A stretch of DNA of 64,000 bases from Rothia amarae (GTDB taxonomy: Bacteria > Actinomycetota > Actinomycetes > Actinomycetales > Micrococcaceae), in NCBI RefSeq assembly GCF_014705945.2, contig NZ_CP061538.1, forward strand, positions 1,798,001 to 1,862,000, given 5' to 3'. Below, in pieces: positions 8,137-15,657 of the stretch (position 1 is its first letter; each line of letters begins with the position of its first letter). The notes beneath the pieces are model-generated. The model worked only from the letters and a program-made list of their open reading frames with translations. It ran no database searches and was not told where the DNA came from. The translations under genes and the position numbers were made by a program.

Positions 8137-9522
8137 TCAGCTCTCCCAGCCTGCGTCGGCGATCCAGCGGAGGGCGGTGAGGGAGGGCATGAACATGTAT
8201 TCGCCGCCGCGGAGGCGGTTGAACGTGGTCACGCCGTCGACGCGCTTGCGGACGGGGCGGTCGGGGATGGTGAACCGACCCGGTTCCTCGTGGAGTCCGA
8301 CGACGGGGTCGCGTTCGGTACCGAGGTCGACGAAGTTGCCGCGGTTGATCCACTCCTGCTGGAGGAACTCGACCGTGTCGTAGGCGCGGGCGCTGATGAA
8401 GATGAAGAACAGGCCGCGCTCGTCGTCCTTGTCGTCGGCGGCGGTGAGGTCGGGGTCCCATTCGGGGCCGAACGTCGAGGAGCGGCGGATGATCCGGTGG
8501 ATGTTCTCGTCCGTGAGGATCGTCAGCTCGCTGCCGCGCGGGTTCATGCGGCGCACGTGCGCCGAGTGGGGGCACATGAGGCCGCGGCGGTCGTCGGAGT
8601 AGTCGAAGTCGTCGTTGCGGGACTGATCCATGCCGAGGTCGACGTCGTCCTTCTCGGGGGAGAGGACGAGCGGCGCCCCCGACCGCCACCGGCCGACGAG
8701 CTTGGCGCCCAAGGCGTCGCGGGACTCCTGCGTGTCCTCCTCCGCGTGCTCGCGGAGGAAGTCGTTCCAGGCGCCGACACGGCTGTCGTACTTGCGGAGC
8801 ACGACGAACGAGCCGTTACGACCCAGCACGTCCGGCGAGGGCATGGCGACGGGCGAACCCGTCTCGCTGTCCTCCCCGAGGATGAACTCGCCCGCCGCGA
8901 TGGCCCGCTCCTGCCCCGGGAGGGCGTCGACGCCGGCGCCCGCGACGAGCGGCTGGCTGAGCGAGTCGTGGTAGCCGAACGGGTTGGCCGCATCCGGCGC
9001 CCCGAACGCGTGCGTGCCGAGCAGGGTGACCCCGTCGATCTCCTCCAGGTACCCCAGAGCCTTCTCCACGGCGTCCGCCCGGGACTCCTCCGAGTCGGCG
9101 TAGATCGTCACCGCGACGTGCAGGGAGTCGTCCTTGTAGAACTCCTCCCACGTCTCCGGGGCGTTCTCGCCCGTGTCCATGAGCTGGCCCGCGCGGGCCG
9201 CCATGCCCTGCCGGAACGGCAGCGGGAAACTCGCGAGGGACTCCTCCGGCAGGCCCATCGCCTTGAGGCCGGCGTGGCTGATCGCCACCCCCGTCCACGC
9301 GTGCATGTCCGCGGTCCAGTCCTGCGCCGAGGGGACGTACTCGACGAGCCGGCCCAGCAGGGCACGACCCCCCTCGGGGGTGTCGACCCGCAACCCCGCG
9401 TGGATCCCGACGTAGGGCTCGGGCCGCGACCGCAGGATGAGGGACTGGATGTCGTCGAGTTGCAGCGTGACGCTCTCCCGACGGAACCGCTTGCGCAGCT
9501 CCCTGAGGTGATCGAACGGCAT
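8137..9522 (-). CDS. DyP-type heme peroxidase
   Basis: I start at the ATG at 9522 (MPFDHLREL), which overlaps the stop of the upstream gene as TGATG. The frame extends further upstream but only as antisense sequence. The 461-residue protein shows the DyP signature region FGYHDSLSQP, where the catalytic Asp is kept but the usual second Gly of GxxDG is Ser. It also has CPHSAHVRRMNPR with the proximal heme His. DyP enzymes oxidise dyes, phenols or other substrates with H2O2. There is no signal peptide, so it is cytoplasmic unless encapsulated. It is the last gene of a tight three-gene operon with a catalase-like protein. Confidence 0.9.
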   Translation of the reverse strand: MPFDHLRELRKRFRRESVTLQLDDIQSLILRSRPEPYVGIHAGLRVDTPEGGRALLGRLVEYVPSAQDWTADMHAWTGVAISHAGLKAMGLPEESLASFPLPFRQGMAARAGQLMDTGENAPETWEEFYKDDSLHVAVTIYADSEESRADAVEKALGYLEEIDGVTLLGTHAFGAPDAANPFGYHDSLSQPLVAGAGVDALPGQERAIAAGEFILGEDSETGSPVAMPSPDVLGRNGSFVVLRKYDSRVGAWNDFLREHAEEDTQESRDALGAKLVGRWRSGAPLVLSPEKDDVDLGMDQSRNDDFDYSDDRRGLMCPHSAHVRRMNPRGSELTILTDENIHRIIRRSSTFGPEWDPDLTAADDKDDERGLFFIFISARAYDTVEFLQQEWINRGNFVDLGTERDPVVGLHEEPGRFTIPDRPVRKRVDGVTTFNRLRGGEYMFMPSLTALRWIADAGWES

Positions 9523-10238
9523 CAGTAGTCCACCCCCTGCGGCGTCGCCACCGCGTCCGACAGCGCCGACAGGGCCTCCCGGGTCGTCGCGTCCATCGCG
9601 GTGTTCGCCGCCATCGCGTCGAAGAACGTGTCCAGGGCCTGCTCCATGCGCTGGTACCGGCGCACGTCCACGACCGTCACCTGCGGGTTCGCGACGAACC
9701 ACGCGGCGGCGTCGATCTGGTGATTCGCGATGTAGTCCTTGACGTCGGGCGAGTCGATACCGGGCCAGCCCTCGACATTGGCGAACAACAGGTCCATGAG
9801 CTCGGGGATCTTCGTCGCGAAGTCGTCGATGTAGGTGTCCCAGTCGCCGTCGTAGGCCGTGGCGAACAGCACACGCGTGTCGTCGTCGAAGAACACGAAC
9901 CGCATGTTGTGCAGCGTCGAGACGCGCTTGGCGCCGTCGAAGTCGCCGCCGGTGAGGCCGAAGATGCGGCGCAGCCGGTCGGCGCCGCCGGGCCTGAGGT
10001 CGGCGATGGCGGTCAGCTCGGACACGTTGCCGGAGCGGGCACCGGCCCGGCCAGCCGACATGTACGTGCCCTCGTGGAGCGGGTTCTTGTCGGTGAGCAG
10101 GGAGTTGATCGCGATCTGGGAGATCGTCGGCGCGTCGGCCGCGACCTCCTTGACCACGCGGCGGAACTCCTCCATGCGGCTCTCCTCCGAGAGGCGCGGG
10201 TCGATGCGGGTCTGTTCGGACGTCAGCTTCTCATTCAT
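9522..10238 (-). CDS. Conserved protein of unknown function between two heme peroxidases
   Basis: The 238-residue protein starts at ATG 10238, preceded by GGAGG. The upstream in-frame ATG at 10250 leaves no room for this site. I cannot name it with certainty. The region HNMRFVFFDDDTRVLFATAYDGDWDTYIDDF resembles a recurring motif of small proteins found beside catalase-like and DyP genes. It has no signal peptide or membrane segment. Its stop overlaps the DyP start (TGATG) and it lies 24 bp after the catalase-like gene, so the three are almost certainly made together. A role as peroxidase partner or electron-donor adaptor is only inference. Confidence 0.7.
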   Translation of the reverse strand: MNEKLTSEQTRIDPRLSEESRMEEFRRVVKEVAADAPTISQIAINSLLTDKNPLHEGTYMSAGRAGARSGNVSELTAIADLRPGGADRLRRIFGLTGGDFDGAKRVSTLHNMRFVFFDDDTRVLFATAYDGDWDTYIDDFATKIPELMDLLFANVEGWPGIDSPDVKDYIANHQIDAAAWFVANPQVTVVDVRRYQRMEQALDTFFDAMAANTAMDATTREALSALSDAVATPQGVDY

Positions 10239-10262
10239 GGGGTCCTCCAAGGGGGTGGGGGG

Positions 10263-11342
10263 TCAGGCGGTGAGGTCGGCGAGGGAGTCCGGCTCCCGGC
10301 GGGCCACGGCGTTGAGGTCGTGCCGCTGCCGCGAGGACGACTCGTAGGCGAGCTTGCGCACGCGCATGATCGACCCGAGGGGCCGATGAGCCTCGACTCC
10401 GTTCCACGGGTTGAACGCGAGGTGGTCGTCACCGGCGACCCGACGGGCGGGCAGGCTGACATCCTGCGGGTCGAAGCGGACCGTCGCGACGGTCCGGAAG
10501 GGTGCCTCGTCCTCGTCCCAGAGCACGGCGGCGTCCTCGACGGGCATGGTCTCCAGGTCCGTGCACAGCTGCGCCCGCAGCTCGTACGTCGCACCCTTGG
10601 TCATGAAGTGGCGGACGACCGCGGTGCGCATCGCGTCGAAGTCGTCGCCGACGTCGACGCCGGTGAGCTCGGCGACCTCCCCGGTCGGCGCGAGGGACAT
10701 CTTGGCGACGTGGTCGCCGTAACGGATCGCGGCCTGGGTGTAGAAGGTCTCACCGAGCATGTGGGAGTAGTCGTTCGCGAGGCCCTGGATGGTCGCGCCG
10801 GGGGTGCGACCGAGTTTCTCGGTGATCGAGGCGATGCCCCGGGCGGCGGCGGAGACCGCCTTCTGCGCGGCGGCCGGGTTGCTCGCGTTCTTCTCGAGGA
10901 TGTCGAGCATGTCCTCGTACTTGGTCACGGTGCCGAACGCGAGCGTCGGGAAGTTCACCATGAGGAAGTCCTGGTTGGCGCCGCCGAGGTCGGGGGAGAG
11001 ACGCTCGCCCTCCACGTCGATAATCTTGAGGGCGAACCCGCGGGGGGCGGGGATCTCGTCGGAGTGGATGTCGCCGGGTGCCGAGGACAGGCGCGCGACG
11101 ACCTCGTGGGTGCCGGGGGTGGCGAAGATGCCCTGCGCGAGTTCGTGCGGCAGGTCGTCGTGCACGGTGAGCTGCCCGGTGAGGATCGCGTGGCTCTTGG
11201 CGTGCGCGTCGCGGTGGGCGTGGCGGTGACGGTCGGCGTTCTCGGCCTGGGTGGCGGCCATGCGCTCGACGATGCGCTGGGAGATCTCGGCCTCGTTCTC
11301 CACGGGCACTTCGACGTCATCGTGGTAGCGGATGGGGTTCAT
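10263..11342 (-). CDS. Catalase-like heme protein (small catalase family)
   Basis: The 359-residue protein starts at ATG 11342 behind GAGGAGG. It contains features of the small catalase-related (SrpA-like) family: a His-rich stretch RHRHAHRDAHAKSHA followed by GQLTVHDDLP, ARLSSAPGDI, PRGFALKI, QDFLMVNFPTLAFG and a late region ETFYTQAAIRYGDHVAKM, where the heme-ligand Tyr would lie. Full catalases are about 480-500 residues, so this is the minimal form, often with peroxygenase or peroxidase activity. First gene of the cassette. Its upstream region is cut by the ISL3 element only about 50 bp from the start, so native promoter sequence may be missing. Confidence 0.85.
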   Translation of the reverse strand: MNPIRYHDDVEVPVENEAEISQRIVERMAATQAENADRHRHAHRDAHAKSHAILTGQLTVHDDLPHELAQGIFATPGTHEVVARLSSAPGDIHSDEIPAPRGFALKIIDVEGERLSPDLGGANQDFLMVNFPTLAFGTVTKYEDMLDILEKNASNPAAAQKAVSAAARGIASITEKLGRTPGATIQGLANDYSHMLGETFYTQAAIRYGDHVAKMSLAPTGEVAELTGVDVGDDFDAMRTAVVRHFMTKGATYELRAQLCTDLETMPVEDAAVLWDEDEAPFRTVATVRFDPQDVSLPARRVAGDDHLAFNPWNGVEAHRPLGSIMRVRKLAYESSSRQRHDLNAVARREPDSLADLTA

Positions 11343-11392
11343 CGGTATGCCTCCTCGATATCGTGATAACAATATTGTACTGGACTCAATTT

Positions 11393-12619
11393 GGCTCTTC
11401 AACTTTGAGCGTGGTGCTGGGTGTTCACGCCGCGATCGGTCGGGGCGCATAGCCAATGATGCGGCATCTGTAGTTCCGATGGTTGCGGTACCCGCGCCCG
11501 ACCCTCTTGATCGTCTTGGCGGTCAGGTTCGCCGCCTCGGTGCGAGCGTTCGTGACCCTGGTTCGGCAGAAGGTGAGCAGCTCACGACGCCAGGCCAGCA
11601 GGGTCCGGAACAGCGCGGCCGGCTCGGGCAGGTGGGTGGCTCGCACGGCGCTCTCAAGGCGGGCCCAGTGCCGCTGGAAGGAGGGCGTGTCGGTGGCGGT
11701 GAGGACCTGGCGGACGTGTTCCTTGATGCCCCACGCGACGGCCAGCTCGACGTCCTCGGCCAGGATCTGCTGCAGCTTGGTGCGCTGCCGGACGGTGAGC
11801 CGGTCACCGGCGCAGGTGAGCAGCTTGCGGTACTTCCACGGGGTGTCGGTCGCCCGTCCTCGGCGCTCGTGCAGCTCCCACACCCGGCGCCTCCTCACCT
11901 TGGTGACCATCTCGTTGGCCAGCCGCACCACGTGCCAGTGGTCCACGCTGACCTTCGCCCGCGGTAGTGCCTTGCGGACCGCGGCCCGGAACTCACTCGA
12001 CATGTCCAGGGCGACGACCTGCACCCGCCGGCGCCACCACCGCGGCCGCGCCGCGAGCCAGGAGGTGACGACCTTGCCGCGGCGGCCGTCGACGACGTCC
12101 AGGATCGCGCCGTCGTCCAGGTCGGTGAACACGATGGACCGCGGCTCGGCCCGGCAGACGGATATCACCTGCTCGGTCAGCCGGGTCGTGACCCTCGCCC
12201 GCGCGGGCAGCTGCTCGGTCTCCTCGGTGAACGACCGCCGCGGGCACAACGACTCACGGCAGGCGTAGCGGCGCTTGCGCACGAGCACGTCGAGCCGCTC
12301 ACCCCCGCACGGCACGTCCTTCACGCGCTGGGTAGGTCTTGCCTGGATCCGCGAGGACAGCACCCCGCAGGAGGGGCAGGCGCCCTCGCTCGTGGTCGTC
12401 TCGATCAGCACCTGCCGCGGTTGCTCAACGCCGACGCCAGGGGTGGCCGAGACGACTCGGTAACCGGACAGGTTGAACAGGATCGACGCCGCATCGACGT
12501 CGAACGTAGGCTTGTGCACGCTCGCGGTCCTCGCTCATGAGATGTCTAGACAACACCCATGCTGGCGTAGGGCCGCGAGCCCTACTTCAGGGCCCCACCA
12601 CGCTCAAAGTTGAAGAGCC
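11393..12619 (-). mobile_element. ISL3-family insertion sequence
   Basis: The 1227-bp element is bounded by perfect 24-bp inverted repeats starting GGCTCTTCAACTTTGAGC. The flanks (CTCAATTT on the left, AAGAATGG on the right) show no 8-bp duplication, so one side has been rearranged since insertion or the element moved by adjacent deletion. It separates the peroxidase cassette from the VOC fragment. Confidence 0.88.
11425..12519 (-). pseudogene. ISL3-family transposase with probable internal deletion
   Basis: The 364-residue frame starts with GTG (MHKPTFDVD). It has the zinc-finger-like CPSCG...CRESLCPRRSF and a DDE core with DMSSEF, VSVDHWHV and NARTEAANLTAKTIKR, ending GYRNHRNYRCRI. Between the N-terminal domain (TRLTEQVISVCRAEPRS) and IVFTDLDDGAILDVVDG, family members carry an HTH and a GIDE-like segment with the first catalytic Asp. 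Here both are absent, suggesting an in-frame deletion of some 50-70 residues. The family comparison is from memory. Probably inactive. Confidence 0.65.
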
Positions 12620-12912
12620 AAGAATGGCCAGGCGGACGCAGTTGGCGACTCGACAGCACCTACATCGTGATCGAACAGTCACCCGACATGCTGGTGAAAC
12701 CACACAACCGGAAGCGCCCCGGGCTCAACCACCTGGCCTTCCACGCCGGCGACCACGACCGCGTCAATGCCCTCACCGCGGCAGCCGCCGACCACGGCTG
12801 GGCACTCATGTTCGCCAACAAACACCCCCACGCCGGCGGTCCACAGACCTACGCCGCCAACCTATCGAACACCGACGGCTACCAAGTCGAGCTCACCGCG
12901 AACAACCCGTAG
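12620..12912 (+). pseudogene. VOC-family (glyoxalase/bleomycin-resistance fold) fragment
   Basis: From the ISL3 end the frame reads STYIVIEQSPDM..., GLNHLAFHAGDHDRVNALTAAAADHGW... and ends GYQVELTANNP. This is the second half of a vicinal-oxygen-chelate protein with metal-site His in LNHLAFH and Glu in YQVEL. The N-terminal half is gone. The gene is bounded by ISL3 on the left and an IS256 remnant on the right, so it is a dead fragment. Confidence 0.65.
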
Positions 12913-12978
12913 AACTCGCCGATCCACAGGTCTTGACGAGGGACTGTCCGCCTAACGGTGTAAGTGGCGTTTTCATGG

Positions 12979-13385
12979 TCAGCGGTCTTCGGCGGCCGGC
13001 ATGCGGTCGGCGAAGGTGATAGCAAAGGCGTTCAACGCTGGCTTCCAGCGCATGGTCCATCGTGTCTGTCCGGTGCCCTTGGGGTCCAGACTCCGAGTGA
13101 CGAGGTACAGGGTCTTCATCGCGGCCTGCTCGTTGGGGAAGTGGCCCCGGGCGCGGATCGCCCGGCGGTAGCGGGCGTTGAGGGACTCGATCGCGTTGGT
13201 CGAGCAGATCACCTTGCGGATCTCGATGTCGTAGTCCAGGAACGGGATGAACTCCGCCCAGGCGTTCTCCCACAGCCGCACGATCGCCGGGTAGGGCTTG
13301 CCCCATTTCTCGGCGAACTCCTCGAACCGGTCCCTGGCCGCGGCCACGGTCGGGGCGGTGTAGATCGGGCGCACGTCGGGGCTTG
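12979..13385 (-). pseudogene. IS256-family (mutator type) transposase, C-terminal fragment
   Basis: About 135 residues remain: YTAPTVAAARDRFEEFAEKWGKPYPAIV..., FLDYDIEIRKVICSTNAIESLNARYRRAIRARGHFPNE... and ALNAFAITFADR. The catalytic Glu of the family lies in the NAIESLN region. Complete members have about 400 residues. The N-terminal part is removed at the IS3 left end (13397). The stretch GGGACTGTCCGCCTAA near 12940 is probably the element's original end. Confidence 0.85.
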
Positions 13386-13396
13386 ACCTCGGTTCT

Positions 13397-13506
13397 TGGA
13401 CACGCTGAATCCAGCACCTGCTGGGGAAGCGAGATGATCCAGGAATCATGGCCAGGAAGAACTACTCCGAGGAGTTCCGTCGTCAGGCCGTCGACTTGTA
13501 CGAGTC
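13397..13506 (+). mobile_element. IS3-family element, left-hand part with orfA start
   Basis: The segment begins with TGGACACG, complementary to the element's right end at 6742. It carries the orfA start at 13448 (MARKNYSEEFRRQAVDLYES) and stops at the IS6 end. Together with 5516-6742 it rebuilds one IS3-family element interrupted by IS6. Confidence 0.8.
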
Positions 13507-14041
13507 GGTGCTGTTGCAAAGTTGGGCGGAGAGCAGTGAAGACTCAGTTTCTCATTCCCTGATCGCCGCTGCGTGTGGGCGTTCTCAGGCCGTCTCGAAG
13601 ACCCGGTTGACGATCACCGCGTCCGGGTTCGGTTGCCCGTAGGCAAACATCGTGCCCTGACCTTTCCGCAATGAATCGCCTCCATCCCTTTCCACGTCCG
13701 ATATGCAGATGTCCGGTTCTTAAACGCGCCTTTCGGCCCGAGGATCCGCTTCAGCCGACCATGGTCGCCTTCCAAGATATTGTTGAGGTATTTCACCTGC
13801 CGGTGTTCCACTGTTGGCGGGCAGATTCCCTCTGACTTCAACTCGGCGATTGCCTTGGCTAGGGAGGGTGCTTTATCGGTGTTGATCACTCTGGGATACC
13901 CGGCTGACGCATTGGACCTGAGGGCCTTGGCCAGGAAACGCTTCGCTGCGACCACGTTCCGCTTCGGAGAGAGGTTAAAGTCCAGGGTCTGGCCACCGGC
14001 GGTGCTCGCCCGATAGAGGTAGCACCACCTGCCGCCGACCC
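13507..14041 (-). mobile_element. IS6-family element, copy 2, truncated
   Basis: Identical to copy 1 from its left terminal repeat up to GCCGCCGACCC, except one visible difference (a Tyr to Asn codon in the transposase). It then breaks off at 14041. The remaining transposase frame (13614-14041) lacks the N-terminal third including the first catalytic Asp. The other terminal repeat is missing and does not reappear beyond the IS110-like element, so this is a deletion or junction rather than a simple insertion. Confidence 0.88.
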
Positions 14042-14329
14042 CTAAGAAAAAAGCACACAAGACGCCCCCCCGTTACCTTTTAAGGGCGCACACAAAGACA
14101 CCAAAAACAGGTGAAACTAGAAGCGTAAGTAACCGGCCCGCCCCGGCATGGCTCAATGCCCCCAGCCAACACAAATAATGGTCAGGGGGGTGTCGCCACC
14201 GGGGCCGGGAACGGTCCACAAACCATCGCTAATAGAAGCACGATCCAAAGCCAATGTAACGTGGGTGCGAGATTCGTGAACCACCGGTTACTTCACACCA
14301 TAACCCGCAAAACACAAAGGTGCGAAGAA
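14042..14329 (+). other. IS110 left non-coding end, candidate bridge-RNA region
   Basis: No gene is visible. Two short hairpins can be seen: GGCAT-GGCTCA-ATGCC around 14147-14162 and GGCCG-GGAA-CGGTCC around 14202-14217. In IS110 elements this position encodes the bridge RNA that pairs with target and donor DNA, so the region is the natural candidate. The RNA itself is inferred from the family. Confidence 0.4.
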
Positions 14330-15522
14330 ATGACCGAAAACCTCACCATTTACCTCGGACTAGACGTCGGCAAAACCAACCACCACGCTACAGCGCTCAC
14401 CAGCAATGGCAAAAAATCTGGGATAAACCCCTACCCCAATCAGAACCCAAAATCCGTGAACTACTGACTAAGCTCAGCACCCAAGGAACTGTTCTGCTAG
14501 TAGTGGACCAGCCTAAAACAATCGGTGCCCTGCCGATAGCTATCGCACAAAACATAGGTATCCAAGTCGCCTACCTGCCAGGGCTAACCATGCGAAGAGT
14601 AGCTGATTTGCACCCCGGTGAAGCAAAAACAGATGCTAAGGACGCCTTCATCATCGCTGAAACAGCCCGCACCATGCCCCACACCCTACATGGAATAACA
14701 GTTGCCGATGAAACCACCTCAGAACTCTCCATGCTCTGCGGTTTTGACGATGACCTAGCAGCACAAGCAACAGCAGTTTCAAACCGTCTGCGTGGCTTTC
14801 TCACTCAGATTCATCCACACCTTGAGCGAGTTTTAGGTCCTAGACTTTCGCACCAGGCGGTGCTTGGGTTGCTCAAGAAATACCCTGCTCCTGCAGAACT
14901 TCATTTTGCAGGGCGCACCAAGGTGCGTAACCTACTGAAAAAGAAAGCACCTCGGCTTGCACCGAAGCTTACGGAAGAAATCTTCCAAGCTCTTGATGAG
15001 CAAACAGTCATCGTTGCTGGAACAGCAAGTGCTTCTCAGATTATTTCTTTCTTAGCTGCCCAGCTTGAGCTGATTCTGGCACAGCGTAGTGAAGCAGAGC
15101 AGCAGATACTGGATTTGGTGGAAGCTCATCCTTTATCAGCAGTTATTCGTTCGATGCCTGGGGTGGGTGTGCGCACCAGTGCCAGGATTCTAACTGAGGT
15201 GGTGGGTAAGGATTTTAAGGATGCTTCTCATCTGGCGTCTTATGCTGGGATTGCGCCAGTGGATAGAAAATCGGGTACCTCGATTAAGGGTTCCCACGCC
15301 TCACGGCGTGGGAACAAAGCACTTAAGCGAGTGCTTTTCTTATCTGCTTTTGCTTCGTTGAAGGCTGATCAGGCTTCGCGTGCTTATTACGATCGCAAGT
15401 GTGCGGAGGGTAAGCGGAATAATCAGGCGGTGATGGCGTTGGCTCGTAAGCGGTTGAATGTTTTGTTTGCGATGTTGCGGGATGGGTGTTTTTATGAGTC
15501 TCGTGTGTCGGTGGGGGCTTGA
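14330..15522 (+). pseudogene. IS110-family recombinase with apparent -1 frameshift
   Basis: Translation starts at ATG 14330 (MTENLTIYLGLDVGKTNHHA), giving the DEDD-domain start. It leaves frame at a run of six A (14411-14416) after SNGKK. The rest continues in the -1 frame as IWDKPLPQSEPKIRELL..., with EAKTDAKDAFIIAE and a C-terminal Transposase_20 region (MPGVGVRTSARILTEV, ASYAGIAPVDRKSG) that carries the catalytic Ser. Joined, the protein is about 397 residues, normal for the family. Either one A has been lost, or the A-run is a slippage site that makes the full product. A homopolymer sequencing error is also possible. Confidence 0.8.
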
Positions 15523-15557
15523 CGAAAACTATAGAAGCACCCCCCTGGTGTCGAAAA

Positions 15558-15613
15558 CACACGGTTTGCCCACCGACACAGAAAAGAACCGTGCGCGGTG
15601 GGAAAACCGTGTG
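15558..15613 (-). terminator. Long hairpin terminator downstream of gdh
   Basis: An 18-bp stem (15558-15575 with 15596-15613) has a single mismatch and a 20-nt loop. On the minus strand it is followed by TTTT. It lies 45 bp past the gdh stop, so it fits a rho-independent terminator for gdh and may also stop transcripts leaving the IS110-like element. Confidence 0.7.
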
Positions 15614-15657
15614 CTTTCGGCGCTCCGTACAGCTACTTCGTCAAAAGACGCCGCGTC

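Larger units (their letters stand above)
5516..13506. mobile_element. Probable IS6 translocatable unit (8 kb)
   Basis: The segment between the two IS6 copies begins and ends with the same 8 bp, TACGAGTC (5516-5523 and 13499-13506). Its two ends are complementary halves of one IS3-family element. Joining them with a single IS6 copy recreates IS3 orfA interrupted by IS6 with a proper 8-bp target duplication. That is what is left when a circle bearing one IS6 copy integrates beside an existing copy. The cargo is the peroxidase cassette at 8137-11342. Confidence 0.7.
14042..15550 (+). mobile_element. IS110-family element at the boundary with the chromosome
   Basis: A single recombinase frame lies between a long left non-coding part (about 290 bp) and a short right part. 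No terminal inverted repeats are evident, as usual in this family. The layout with the long non-coding end upstream of the recombinase fits the IS110 rather than the IS1111 subgroup. Exact ends cannot be fixed from one copy. The left limit is set by the break in the IS6 copy; the right limit is approximate. Confidence 0.6.

Noticed and set aside
7690-11366. Long plus-strand open frames (548-612 codons) across the peroxidase cassette
   Set aside because: They are antisense to intact DyP, unknown and catalase-like genes. In very GC-rich DNA such shadows are expected. The translations are Arg/Gly/Val-rich with no motifs.
15505-15579. 11-bp inverted repeat (GTGTCGGTGGG / CCCACCGACAC) as IS110 terminal repeat
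   Set aside because: One arm is inside the recombinase gene, and the other is part of the stronger gdh terminator hairpin. IS110 elements normally lack terminal inverted repeats.
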